Source of the DNA: CAVYGN01 sp963796325
GTDB lineage: Bacteria; Spirochaetota; Brevinematia; Brevinematales; JAOACQ01
NCBI GenBank assembly: GCA_963796325.1
Contig: CAWCLF010000001.1
Location: 930,001 to 994,000 of the forward strand
Direction: 5' to 3'
Length of the DNA: 64,000 nt
The position numbers and the translations under genes were made by a program. The notes under the pieces were generated by a model. It searched no databases. It saw nothing but the letters and a program-made list of their open reading frames with translations, and was not told where the DNA came from. Position 1 is the stretch's first letter. The number at the start of each line of letters is the position of its first letter. Shown piece by piece: positions 26,134 to 34,648 of the stretch.

Positions 26134-26982
26134 ATGACACGTCCAATCTGGAAAGGTTTTATTACATTCGGGCTTGTGAGTATTCCCGTTACTCTCTTTA
26201 CAGCAGTAAACGAGGCAAGCAAAGCCCCGGCTTTTCATTTCATCGACAGGAGGAATAAGAAACGAGTTAAAAACATGAGGATTAACGAAGAGACCGGCGA
26301 CGAGGTGCCCTGGGAGGAAATAGTCAGGGGTTATGAGTATGAAAAAAATAAATACGTTATCCTCAGCGACGAGGATTTTGAAAAGGCGGCTGTGGAATCG
26401 AATCAGGTCGTCAATATCGAAGATTTTGTCGAACAGTCTGAAATCAGGCCCATCTTGAATCATAAACCTTATTATCTGGTCAGTGATAAAAAGGGTGAAA
26501 AGGGTTATGTGCTGCTGCGGGAGATCCTGAAAAAGACAAATAAAGCAGGCATAGCCAGGGTTGTGGTCAGCAAGAGGCAGTACCTTTCGGCGGTCATACC
26601 CCAGGATAACGCGCTGGTATTGGAATTACTCCTTTTCAATGAGGAGATAAAGCCGCCTGCCGAATTTGAATTTCCTGCAGGTTCCGCCGCAAAATATAAA
26701 ATAACCGAAAGCGAGATGGATATAGCCCTGAAGCTGATCGGGATGATGAGCACCGAGTTCCGGCATGAAAAATACAGGGATGATTATACGGACAGGCTTT
26801 ATCAATTGATCAACAAAAAAATAAAGCAGCCGAACGCAGTGATTAAAGCCGAGAAAGCGGTGGCATTCGCTAAATACGACAATTTTATGGATATTCTGAA
26901 GAAAAGCGTTGAGCAAAAGGAAATGACAGGGCATTCTAAAGATATGCCTAAAAAAGGTAAAATTCCTGAAAAAGCCGCCTGA
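26134..26982 (+). CDS. ku: Ku protein, non-homologous end joining
   Basis: This 282-residue protein has the bacterial Ku core: RPIWKGFITFGLVSIPVTLFTAV at the start, FHFIDRRNKKRVKNMRI, VPWEEIVRGYEY, and KPYYLVSDKKGEKGYVLLREIL. Bacterial Ku forms a homodimeric ring that threads onto broken DNA ends and recruits LigD. A basic C-terminal tail (KDMPKKGKIPEK) fits DNA contact. The start is at the ATG at 26134 behind AAGGAGG; the in-frame ATG at 26089 has no ribosome-binding site. It lies 20 bp ahead of ligD on the same strand. Confidence 0.95.
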   Translation: MTRPIWKGFITFGLVSIPVTLFTAVNEASKAPAFHFIDRRNKKRVKNMRINEETGDEVPWEEIVRGYEYEKNKYVILSDEDFEKAAVESNQVVNIEDFVEQSEIRPILNHKPYYLVSDKKGEKGYVLLREILKKTNKAGIARVVVSKRQYLSAVIPQDNALVLELLLFNEEIKPPAEFEFPAGSAAKYKITESEMDIALKLIGMMSTEFRHEKYRDDYTDRLYQLINKKIKQPNAVIKAEKAVAFAKYDNFMDILKKSVEQKEMTGHSKDMPKKGKIPEKAA

Positions 26983-27002
26983 TTTTAAACCGGAGCAGTT
27001 AA

Positions 27003-29372
27003 ATGGCTCTCTCAGCATACAAGGGAAAAAGGGTTTTTTCGAGGACTCATGAACCGCGCGGAAGGATAAAAAAAAGCGCTTTAAAAAACAGGTTCGTTGT
27101 TCACAAGCATTCGGCCCGAAGGCTTCATTACGATCTTCGTCTTGAAATGGACGGAGTTCTGAAAAGCTGGGCCGTACCCAAGGGGTTAAGCACAGTTCCC
27201 CTTGAAAAAAGACTCGCAGTCAACGTGGAAGATCATCCTATTGAATATGCCGATTTCGAGGGAAGCATACCTGCCGGAGAGTACGGGGCCGGGGATGTTG
27301 CCATATGGGACAAAGGCAGGTGGGAATGCCTGGAGGACACACCGGGCCGTTCATTCGAAAAAGGTACGATAAAATTTATCCTGTACGGCACGAGACTCGA
27401 GGGTAAATGGACCCTGGTAAGGATAAAAGGAGAAAAAAACTGGCTCCTGTTTAAAGATAGCGATGAATCCTACGGGAAAAGCGCGGCTTCCGGAGCTCTT
27501 ACAGATCCGTCGGTTCTCACAAATGCAGTTAAAGCCGTCATGCCTAAGGCTATGAAGCCTCAACTGGCATCACTGGTTCCAAGGCCGCCGTCCGGAGACA
27601 ACTGGATCTACGAGATCAAGTTTGACGGATACAGGCTGCTTTCATTTATCGATCATGGGAAAGTCAGGCTGGTAACGAGGAACGGTTACGACTGGACAGG
27701 CAAATTCAATGGAATTGCCGGGTATTGCCGCGACCTTCCTGTCAAAAGGGCCATACTGGACGGGGAAATAATCGTACCTGACGGCAGGGGGATCAGTAAT
27801 TTCCAGCTTCTGCAGCAAGCGATCAGGGACGGCCGGGATAGCTCTTTTCAATATTATGTTTTCGATATTACATTCTGCGACGGATACAGCTTAAAAAAAA
27901 CTCCGCTGGGCGAAAGGAAGATGCTTCTCGAACGGATCCTTGCAAATAATACGGGCAGCCCGGTGATATACAATCCGCACCTGGCGGGCCGGGAGGGGGG
28001 CGCCGCCTTTCAAAGCGCATGCAGCCTGGGCCTGGAAGGCATTATGGCCAAGGACCTGGCCGGCATTTATGAGGAGAAACGCACAAAAGGCTGGGTTAAA
28101 ATTAAATGCGTCAGGCGGCAGGAATTTGTCATCGGCGGGTACACGGATCCGGGCGGAAGCCGGAGTAAATTCGGAGCGCTGATGCTCGGGTATTACCTCG
28201 ACGGTAAACTCGCATACTGCGGCAAAGCCGGGACGGGTTTTGACGAAAAAACATTGAATTCACTCTATAATAAACTCAGGCGCATTGAAATATCCGGATC
28301 TCCTTTTTTTAATTTAGCAAATGCGGAAGACGTCCACTGGGTAAAACCAGTGCTCGCCGCAGAAGTGTCGTTCATGAACTGGACCGAAGATTCTCTTTTA
28401 AGGCAGGCTTCCTTTCTCGGCTTGAGGGAGGATAAAGACCCTCTAGAGATCGTCCGGGAAGAGCCGGGTAACGCCGGTATTAAGGAACCCTCGGCCTTCG
28501 GAGTTGTCATTACGCATCCCGACAGGATAATATTCGGGGATAAAAATCTGACAAAAATGGATCTTGCCGCTTATTACGAGAAAATCGCAGGCAGAATGTT
28601 AAAAGAGATCGGAAGGCGCCCCCTGGTCCTTGTCAGGTGCCCCGGGGATATAAAGAGATGTTTTTTTCAAAAACACCCCGCCGATGCATTTAAGGATTCT
28701 GTCAAGACTTTTCTGTTGAAGAAAAAAAACGCCGTTAAAGAATATATCTATATTGAAGATGAAAAATCCCTGCTGACGCTGGTGCAGTCAGGGGTCATTG
28801 AATTTCATATCATGGATATCCTGATAGATAATACCGAAGATCCGGACAGGATGGTTTTCGATCTTGACCCGGGGCCGGATGTCAAACCTGAAGCCGTCTC
28901 CGCCGCCGCGCTTCATCTCAGGAAAATGCTACTTGAATACGGCCTTGAAAGTTTTGTGAAGACCACCGGGGGAAAAGGTCTTCATATCATTGTTCCCGTA
29001 GAACGATTGTACGGCTGGGAGGAAATTAAAAACATCTCGGGCAGGCTGGCGGAAAAATTCGTGGAGAGGTGGCCTTCTTTTATGACTGCCACGATGTCTA
29101 AAGCAATGAGGAAAGGCAGGATATTCATAGATTATTTCAGGAATACGCCCGGCGCCTCCTGGGCGGCGCCTTATACCGTGAGGACAAGACCCGGCGCACC
29201 GGTTTCTATGCCGGTCGATTGGGATGAATTGAGACCGGACCTTCGTTTCGACAGTTTTACAGTACTTAATATAGATGAAAGGTTATTGACCCTGAAAAAA
29301 GATCCCTGGGAAAGCATCAATACCGTGAGGCAGGAAATACCGGCTTCACTGTTAAATAAAACCCGAAATTGA
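27003..29372 (+). CDS. ligD: ATP-dependent DNA ligase LigD (phosphoesterase-ligase-polymerase)
   Basis: The 789-residue enzyme has all three LigD activities in the order PE-LIG-POL. The 3'-phosphoesterase (residues 25-150) shows FVVHKHSARRLHYDLRLE and EYGAGDVAIWD. The ligase (about 190-480) has the adenylated lysine K206 in EIKFDGYR. The primase-like polymerase (about 500-780) has the metal-binding FDLDPG (D620, D622) and TTGGKGLHI. This order matches Pseudomonas-type LigD, whereas mycobacterial LigD starts with the polymerase. With Ku it makes a complete two-component NHEJ system for repairing double-strand breaks. Confidence 0.95.
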   Translation: MALSAYKGKRVFSRTHEPRGRIKKSALKNRFVVHKHSARRLHYDLRLEMDGVLKSWAVPKGLSTVPLEKRLAVNVEDHPIEYADFEGSIPAGEYGAGDVAIWDKGRWECLEDTPGRSFEKGTIKFILYGTRLEGKWTLVRIKGEKNWLLFKDSDESYGKSAASGALTDPSVLTNAVKAVMPKAMKPQLASLVPRPPSGDNWIYEIKFDGYRLLSFIDHGKVRLVTRNGYDWTGKFNGIAGYCRDLPVKRAILDGEIIVPDGRGISNFQLLQQAIRDGRDSSFQYYVFDITFCDGYSLKKTPLGERKMLLERILANNTGSPVIYNPHLAGREGGAAFQSACSLGLEGIMAKDLAGIYEEKRTKGWVKIKCVRRQEFVIGGYTDPGGSRSKFGALMLGYYLDGKLAYCGKAGTGFDEKTLNSLYNKLRRIEISGSPFFNLANAEDVHWVKPVLAAEVSFMNWTEDSLLRQASFLGLREDKDPLEIVREEPGNAGIKEPSAFGVVITHPDRIIFGDKNLTKMDLAAYYEKIAGRMLKEIGRRPLVLVRCPGDIKRCFFQKHPADAFKDSVKTFLLKKKNAVKEYIYIEDEKSLLTLVQSGVIEFHIMDILIDNTEDPDRMVFDLDPGPDVKPEAVSAAALHLRKMLLEYGLESFVKTTGGKGLHIIVPVERLYGWEEIKNISGRLAEKFVERWPSFMTATMSKAMRKGRIFIDYFRNTPGASWAAPYTVRTRPGAPVSMPVDWDELRPDLRFDSFTVLNIDERLLTLKKDPWESINTVRQEIPASLLNKTRN

Positions 29373-29411
29373 AATATTCAGCTGAATAATAATCAATCTT
29401 ATGTTATATTA

Positions 29412-29440
29412 TTGTCATATTTACCGCTTTAATGTAAAAT
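29412..29440 (+). promoter_or_regulatory. Sigma-70-type promoter of the small envelope-gene set
   Basis: TTGTCA at 29412-29417 and TAAAAT at 29435-29440 are 17 bp apart, ending 18 bp before the start codon at 29459. Confidence 0.5.
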
Positions 29441-29458
29441 AAAAATTTGCGGGGATAT

Positions 29459-29755
29459 ATGAATTTTAAGATTTTCAATCCATTTGTCATATCGGCAATT
29501 ATCTTATTTTTAACCTTGCCGGGCCTGTTTGCAGTAAGGCCGGAAATAGCCGTATCGTACGATCCAGTGCCGACTATCGCCGGCGCCGTTATGGGAATTG
29601 CTGCTATAAGTACCGGCTTCGAATACGGCGTTTTCGATCATTTTTCGGTTTATATAGGGCTGGGAGGATACGAGAGAAACTTCCAATCCGTTTTACACTA
29701 CGCTTCGAGCTTTAATGTCTTCGATACGGGATGCCGTATGGGCTTTGTGTTTTAA
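29459..29755 (+). CDS. Short exported protein, probable remnant of an outer-membrane barrel
   Basis: This 98-residue protein has a signal peptide (about residues 1-24, ending LPGLFA) followed by alternating strands typical of the start of a small beta barrel (GFEYGVFDHFSVYIGLGGYERNF). It ends in GFVF. Barrel proteins of this look are usually around twice as long. If one T is removed from the TTTT at the stop, the frame continues NSSGHPLSGI, a phrase found at the same place in such barrels, but only as far as the next gene. It therefore looks like a truncated gene, possibly with a frameshift. The start is the ATG at 29459 behind GGGGA. Confidence 0.5.
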   Translation: MNFKIFNPFVISAIILFLTLPGLFAVRPEIAVSYDPVPTIAGAVMGIAAISTGFEYGVFDHFSVYIGLGGYERNFQSVLHYASSFNVFDTGCRMGFVF

Positions 29756-29810
29756 CAGCTCCGGGCATCCGCTTTCCGGAATAATAAATGCGTATTGCAG
29801 GAGGTGTAAT

Positions 29811-30563
29811 ATGATAAAAATAATCCCGGCGGTTTTGGCATGCTTGTTTGTCTTTACTCTTTCCTGGCCGGCCGAGAACGGGCCGAGGCTTATAAATGTC
29901 AGCGGGGATGCTGAAGTAAAAGTTGTACCGGACGAGGTTGTTATTATCCTCTCCGTCGAAACTTCCAATGTTATATTGAAAGAGGCGAAAAAAAAGAATG
30001 ACGATGCCGTGAGGGGAATAATAGCTGTAACCAAAAAATACGGGGTTGACCAGAAGAATGTTCAGACGGATTATTTTAACATAGAACCCAGGTATGAATA
30101 CAGGGAAGAAAGCGGTTCATACCAGAAACAGGTTTTTACCGGCTACTTTGTCACGAAAAACATCGTGATCACCATGAAAGACCTGGGAAAATATGAAGAT
30201 GTTCTGAGCGGCGTACTGGAAGCCGGCGCCAATTATGTCCGGGGAATCCAATTCAACACGACGGAGCTCCGGAAATACCGCGACCAGGCAAGGGTCATGG
30301 CGGCCCAGGCTGCAAAGGAAAAAGCGGAACTGATCGCCGGCCATCTGGGCATGAAGGCGGGGAAAGTATATTCTATAAGCGAAGATTACGGCGGATGGTA
30401 TTCCTGGAATAACAATTACTGGGGCAGGCAGACCGGGCAGATGCAGATGCAGAACGCCTCGGTAAATGCCGGGAATTACAGCGGCCCTCCGGAAGGCAGT
30501 ACTATCTCCCCCGGTCAGATAAGCGTTACGGCCCGCGTCACGGTAAGTTTCGAGATGGAATAA
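29811..30563 (+). CDS. Periplasmic SIMPL-domain (DUF541) protein
   Basis: This 250-residue protein has an N-terminal signal peptide (MIKIIPAVLACLFVFTLSWPA). The SIMPL/DUF541 domain follows: INVSGDAEVKVVPDEVVIILSVET, NVQTDYFNIEPRYEY, GYFVTKNIVITMKDL, and AKEKAELIAGHLGMKAGKVYSISE. The family is periplasmic or surface-linked with no agreed function; E. coli YggE is tied to oxidative-stress tolerance. A low-complexity Gly/Trp/Asn/Gln segment (about residues 190-225) interrupts the end of the domain. The ATG at 29811 follows GGAGGTG. Confidence 0.9.
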   Translation: MIKIIPAVLACLFVFTLSWPAENGPRLINVSGDAEVKVVPDEVVIILSVETSNVILKEAKKKNDDAVRGIIAVTKKYGVDQKNVQTDYFNIEPRYEYREESGSYQKQVFTGYFVTKNIVITMKDLGKYEDVLSGVLEAGANYVRGIQFNTTELRKYRDQARVMAAQAAKEKAELIAGHLGMKAGKVYSISEDYGGWYSWNNNYWGRQTGQMQMQNASVNAGNYSGPPEGSTISPGQISVTARVTVSFEME

Positions 30564-30606
30564 GGGAGACCACCGTTGATTTCCATCAGCAGGGGAGGCG
30601 AGACGA

Positions 30607-30951
30607 ATGAAAGTAGAATCATTTTCCTTCGGTTCCGTTAAAATAGACGGCATCCTTTATGAAAAAGATATAATCATCGATAATAATAAAATCAGTAAAA
30701 GGGAAAAGAGCCTGTCGAAGAGATACCGCAATGAATACGGGCATACCCCTCTTTCGGTAAAAGAGAATATACCCTGGAAATGTAAAACGCTGATTATCGG
30801 CACAGGTCACGACGGAAGCCTTCCCGTTATGGATAAGGTGAAGGAAAAAGCCGAAGAGTTGGGAGTTAAACTCATGCTGATGAGAACTTCCGATGCCGTA
30901 AATCATTTAAACGACAGATCTACAAATTTTGTTCTTCACCTGACCTGCTGA
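30607..30951 (+). CDS. Mth938-like (DUF498) domain protein
   Basis: This 114-residue protein matches the Mth938/AAMDC fold: a beta start VESFSFGSVKIDGILYEKDIII, central CKTLIIGTGHDGSLPV with the conserved glycines, then LGVKLMLMRTSDAVNHLND. Relatives include the human AAMDC protein and a subunit linked to complex I assembly (NDUFAF3), but the bacterial role is unknown. Its 3' end overlaps the convergent acetate-kinase-like gene by 16 bp. Confidence 0.85.
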   Translation: MKVESFSFGSVKIDGILYEKDIIIDNNKISKREKSLSKRYRNEYGHTPLSVKENIPWKCKTLIIGTGHDGSLPVMDKVKEKAEELGVKLMLMRTSDAVNHLNDRSTNFVLHLTC

Positions 30952-32030
30952 TAGGATTTCTGAGCGGCTGTCTTCCCCTGCCTGTAAAGTGCGGCCGCTT
31001 TTCCCGCTATTACCTCTTCAAGGGATCGTTGAAGCTCCATGCATATTATTCCGGAAGGGTTTTCGAGGAATTTCAGTTTCTTAAGGAGCCATTTCCCGAT
31101 CGCTCGACCGCAGTTCCGGTAACGTCCTGAAAACACAATGCAGTCTATTCCGTCCATCGCTGCCGCGGCTGAACCTGCAGCCAGGAGAAGCCTGTATAGG
31201 AATATCTTCTTTGCTCTTTTGAATTTTATATCAGGGTTCTTAAAAATCTCGTCAAGCCTCTTCTTTTTCCCGGTCAGCGCCGCCATACCGCTTTCGCCCG
31301 TCAGGATATTGTTGATCTCTTCCGGCCCCCAGTTCAAATCCTGCGCCATACGGATCAGAATTCCGGCATCGATGTCCCCGCAGGCGGTTTCACCCGGCAG
31401 CCCTTCGACGGGAGTAGCGCCTCCCGTAGTCATTACAGGCCGTTTACCTATCAATGCAGCCGCTTCAGGCTTGGGTTCAAGGCATAATGAAAATACATGG
31501 AGGGGGGGGCGGCATTTTTCCAAGATCCCGCCTGCCTGAATCGCGGCGAATCTTGCGGCTTCTTCATGCATTATGCCGTGAAAGCAGAAACGGCGTATCC
31601 CGTTACGGGCGGCAAATTCGGGATCTATCGCATAATTATATTCCCATGGCGGAAGAGAGCCGGAAAATGAAGTTTCAAATACAAGTATCGCAGGAATTCC
31701 GGGAAATACAATTCTTCCTGCGGCGGCCAGGGCAGTTACCGCGGGTATATAAAGGGGCGAAACTTCCGATAAATCCGATAACTCTTTCATTGTCCTGCTG
31801 TTGAAAAATACAGGACCTTGAAAAATATCTCCCCCGTATACCGCCCGGATTGCCAGTATATCGATCCCTGTCCGATCGGTGACAGTATTCCTTATATGCT
31901 CCAGGGCGGCGGCGGCATCTTCCGGGGAAAATAAAGGTCCTGTCCTGCCTTTAATGCCGCTCTCAATGCCGTCCGATACAAGGCTGTATGCAGTATTTAT
32001 TCTGCCTGGATTTAAAACCAGTGTATTCAT
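30936..32030 (-). CDS. Divergent acetate-kinase paralogue, catalytic residues altered
   Basis: This 364-residue protein is clearly of the acetate kinase fold: VLNPGRINTAYSL, RAVYGG, VFETSFSGSLPPWEYNYAI, RFCFHGIMHEEAA, CGDIDAGIL. Several active-site positions differ from AckA. The aspartate of FDTAFH is E (FETSFS), the arginine of the TRxGDID loop is replaced (ETACGDID), and the HLGSG phosphate loop is lost (SLCLEPKPE). It may have a different acyl substrate or no kinase activity. It follows true ackA by 11 bp, and the ATG at 32030 is placed just after the ackA stop. The longer in-frame reading would overlap ackA by 79 bp. Confidence 0.75.
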   Translation of the reverse strand: MNTLVLNPGRINTAYSLVSDGIESGIKGRTGPLFSPEDAAAALEHIRNTVTDRTGIDILAIRAVYGGDIFQGPVFFNSRTMKELSDLSEVSPLYIPAVTALAAAGRIVFPGIPAILVFETSFSGSLPPWEYNYAIDPEFAARNGIRRFCFHGIMHEEAARFAAIQAGGILEKCRPPLHVFSLCLEPKPEAAALIGKRPVMTTGGATPVEGLPGETACGDIDAGILIRMAQDLNWGPEEINNILTGESGMAALTGKKKRLDEIFKNPDIKFKRAKKIFLYRLLLAAGSAAAAMDGIDCIVFSGRYRNCGRAIGKWLLKKLKFLENPSGIICMELQRSLEEVIAGKAAALYRQGKTAAQKSYQQVR

Positions 32031-32041
32031 CTTATCCTCAC

Positions 32042-33274
32042 TTAATAATTTCGATTCACTATTCCTGCCGATTCCCGGGCAATTTCGAGCTCCTCGTTTG
32101 TCGCGACAGCCATGACGCAAACCCGGCTTTCATCTGATGATATGACGGCGGGAAGCTTCAAGGCCATCGAATTGCGGGCGGGGTCTAATTTAATTCCGAA
32201 CGCTTCCAAACCTCCGGCCGCCGCCTCCCTGACTTCGGGGACAAGTTCTCCGATCGTATCTGTAAATACCACCGCATCGGCATGACCGACGACCGCCAGG
32301 TATGATCCCAGCGCCTTCTTTATCCTCCATGTATAGATCTGGAATGTCAAATTCAAGCGGCTGCGGTCCGGTCCGCCTTTATTTTTTTTCAGCGAATCGA
32401 TCACATCCCTTATGTCGCCGGTAAATCCGGAAAGGGCCAATATACCGCTGCCTTTGTTTAAAATATCTTCCAGTCCGTCGAAATTTTTATCCGATCTCAA
32501 GGCAAGCAAGAGAGCGACAGCAGGATCGATATCCCCGCCGCGGGTGCTCATAACGAGCCCGGGAAGAGGCGAGTAGCCCATTGTATTATCGACCGATCTC
32601 CCGTTTTTGACGGCGCAGAGACTTGCGCCTCCGCTTCCGAGATGGCAAATGACCGCGCTGAATTTTTTAAGAGGTATTTTCAGAAAATCTGCCGCTTCCG
32701 TCATTACGAACTTATGGCTGGAACCATGGAAACCGTATTTTTGTATTTTAAGCCTGCGGGTCACTCTAAGAGGCAAAGCATAGGATTTTGCATACCATGG
32801 AATAGTCGAATGGAAAGCGGTATCGAAAACGGCTGTCTGCTTCATTTCAGGGTACAGCTTCAAGCATTCCTCGATAAGCTCGATCGCCTTGGGGTTATGC
32901 AGAGGTGCGAAGCTTGCCGTTCTTTCGAGCAGCCTAACATTTTTCCGGTCAATCAATATATTATCCCTGAAAATGCCCCCGTCATGAACAAGACGATGGC
33001 AGATGGCGCCGATTTTGAAGCCTCCTCCGTTTTCGAGGAGCTTCATCACCTCGTTAAATGCCTCTTTATGGGTCTTCATATTAAGAAAAATCACGGATTC
33101 CTTTCCTGCGTTCCGGCAGAGAATCCTCGATTTTTCAGCTGTTTTAGAACCTATGCGCTGGGCTTCTCCGCCTGCAATCTCTAGTTCTCCGGGCATAGCG
33201 ATGAGCCTGTACTTCAATGAAGAGCTGCCGCAGTTGAAGACCAGCATATTTAATGTCTTATCATTTCTTTTCAT
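32042..33274 (-). CDS. ackA: Acetate kinase
   Basis: This 410-residue protein has all AckA signatures: VFNCGSSSLKYRL at the start (N and S residues of the phosphate site), ICHRLVHDGG with the catalytic arginine, VFDTAFHSTIP with the catalytic aspartate, GFHGSSHKFV with the histidine, CHLGSGGASL, and MSTRGGDIDP with the second arginine. It interconverts acetate plus ATP and acetyl phosphate plus ADP. No phosphotransacetylase gene is near. It lies between an M20 hydrolase and an AckA paralogue, with gaps of 11 bp on each side, in an operon with a sigma-54 promoter. Confidence 0.95.
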   Translation of the reverse strand: MKRNDKTLNMLVFNCGSSSLKYRLIAMPGELEIAGGEAQRIGSKTAEKSRILCRNAGKESVIFLNMKTHKEAFNEVMKLLENGGGFKIGAICHRLVHDGGIFRDNILIDRKNVRLLERTASFAPLHNPKAIELIEECLKLYPEMKQTAVFDTAFHSTIPWYAKSYALPLRVTRRLKIQKYGFHGSSHKFVMTEAADFLKIPLKKFSAVICHLGSGGASLCAVKNGRSVDNTMGYSPLPGLVMSTRGGDIDPAVALLLALRSDKNFDGLEDILNKGSGILALSGFTGDIRDVIDSLKKNKGGPDRSRLNLTFQIYTWRIKKALGSYLAVVGHADAVVFTDTIGELVPEVREAAAGGLEAFGIKLDPARNSMALKLPAVISSDESRVCVMAVATNEELEIARESAGIVNRNY

Positions 33275-33285
33275 GAGGCCCTTCC

Positions 33286-34467
33286 TTATATCTCATCCAT
33301 GGTCCAGCCGAAAACAGGTACGCCTGCAAGGCCATGGACCATGACAGCTGTTCCGTAGACAGCCGAGGTGAGCATATCCGTATCCAGGAATTCGCCGGGC
33401 CGGTGTGCCATATCTATCATTCCCGGGCCGTAGCCTATAACCGGCACTGAAAACTCGTTGAGTATTACGCTGCCGGAAGTTCCCATTCCAGGTCCGCCGA
33501 ATTTCCACCTGCCGGGTCTTACACTGCATCCGGCTGCTGCAAGGCACTCGCATGCGCGGCGGATTTTAGGGTGGAAGGGATCGGTCATCCATGCCCTGGC
33601 CGCATATTTTGCCGATGCCTGCCTGCCCGTATAAAAACTCTGCTTTTCCTCTTTTAAAAGAGCGTTAACTGCTACGGAACCTGCACTTCGCGCCGCCTCG
33701 CCGGCTCTTCTTTCAATTCTTTCAAGGACTGCTTCCGGGTCTTCGCCGGGTAATATTTTTTGCCTTGACCTGACGACCGCCAGCTTCCCGCAGGCAGGGT
33801 TGTAATCCGTTTCGTAAAGTTCCTCTTCCCCGATAGCTTCAGATACGGCGCCCAGGGCGAGTGCAACTTCGAAATTATTTTCACTTTCAAGCTCGATGTC
33901 GACCTCAAGCCACCCGTTATGGCCGTAATAAAGGCCCAGGTCGGTAGGTTCTCCCATTATTGCAAATTCAGGTTTGAGGTTAAGCGACGGCAGCGTTTCG
34001 TTCAAAAGAAACCTTGTCCCGAGAGAGAGCCCGTTTTCCTCTGCTACCACGGAGGCAACGACTACGTTCCCTTCCATGGGAAGCATGCTTTTTTTCAATA
34101 TGGCGCCGGCATAGATCTGCGCAGCCGTTCCGCCCTTGCAGTCGCTTGCACCCAGCCCGCATATTCTTTTGTTTATGATCCTGCCTGAAAAAGGATCGTC
34201 CGTCCATTCGTCACCCGGTTCGACAGTATCCAGATGGGAAATAAGGAGTATTGTCCTGTCGGGTTTGCGGCCGTAGAGAATTCCCAGGGCATTGCCCGCT
34301 CCATCACGGAAAACCTTGTCAAACCCCAGCTCCTTCATTTCATCCTCGGCAACTTTTGCCGCTTTCTCTTCATGAAGGCTTTTACTCGGCGCGGAGATAA
34401 GCCTTGATGTAAATCCGGCAGCCTTGCCGGAAACCATGAGGCTGTTATTTTTTAACATCGAATACAT
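33286..34467 (-). CDS. M20 family metallopeptidase/deacylase (YgeY/ArgE-like)
   Basis: This 393-residue protein has the dinuclear zinc site of M20 enzymes: ISHLDTV (H, D), GASDCKGG (bridging D), VVAEENG (E pair), GEPTDL, and DMAHRPGEF (final H). The spacing and the GMGTSG/YGPG strand near the end resemble YgeY and ArgE/DapE-type hydrolases, which remove acyl groups from amino acids or act on carbamoyl-type substrates. If it is a deacetylase, the acetate kinase next door would use the acetate released; that link is speculative. AAGGAGGAC precedes the ATG. It is the first gene after the sigma-54 promoter. Confidence 0.85.
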   Translation of the reverse strand: MYSMLKNNSLMVSGKAAGFTSRLISAPSKSLHEEKAAKVAEDEMKELGFDKVFRDGAGNALGILYGRKPDRTILLISHLDTVEPGDEWTDDPFSGRIINKRICGLGASDCKGGTAAQIYAGAILKKSMLPMEGNVVVASVVAEENGLSLGTRFLLNETLPSLNLKPEFAIMGEPTDLGLYYGHNGWLEVDIELESENNFEVALALGAVSEAIGEEELYETDYNPACGKLAVVRSRQKILPGEDPEAVLERIERRAGEAARSAGSVAVNALLKEEKQSFYTGRQASAKYAARAWMTDPFHPKIRRACECLAAAGCSVRPGRWKFGGPGMGTSGSVILNEFSVPVIGYGPGMIDMAHRPGEFLDTDMLTSAVYGTAVMVHGLAGVPVFGWTMDEI

Positions 34468-34508
34468 AGTGTCCTCCTTATTTAATGTTTTATTCCATAT
34501 ATGATATG

Positions 34509-34524
34509 AGCAAATAACGGGCCA
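34509..34524 (-). promoter_or_regulatory. Sigma-54 promoter of the M20-ackA operon
   Basis: The minus strand reads TGGCCCGTTATTTGCT (34524 to 34509). It matches the -24/-12 consensus TGGCACG-N4-TTGCW at all but one position, with GG and GC exactly 10 bp apart. Transcription would start near 34498, about 30 bp before the M20 start codon. A sigma-54 activator is encoded divergently next to it. Confidence 0.75.
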
Positions 34525-34597
34525 GTTTTATAATCCTATATATTTTAATGAAATAAATAAAAAATAGATCCGGACCGGACTTGACAATAATTAAAAA

Positions 34598-34635
34598 ATA
34601 TTTCAAAATGAAATGTGAATATTTCAAAATGAAAT
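34598..34635. promoter_or_regulatory. Paired palindromes, probable enhancer site of the sigma-54 activator
   Basis: ATATTTCAAAATGAAAT occurs twice, at 34598-34614 and 34619-34635. The centres are 21 bp apart (two helical turns), and each copy contains the inverted repeat TTTCA-AAA-TGAAA. They lie about 75-110 bp upstream of the sigma-54 promoter, a normal enhancer distance. They also overlap the expected -10 region of a weak promoter (TTGACA at 34581) for the activator gene, so autorepression is likely. Confidence 0.7.
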
Positions 34636-34648
34636 ACAGGGGCAATAT

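Noticed and set aside
32031..32120. Longer start of the acetate-kinase paralogue at 32120
   Set aside because: The extra 30 residues are read from the end of ackA in another frame and have no similarity to the family; VLNPG begins right after the ATG at 32030.
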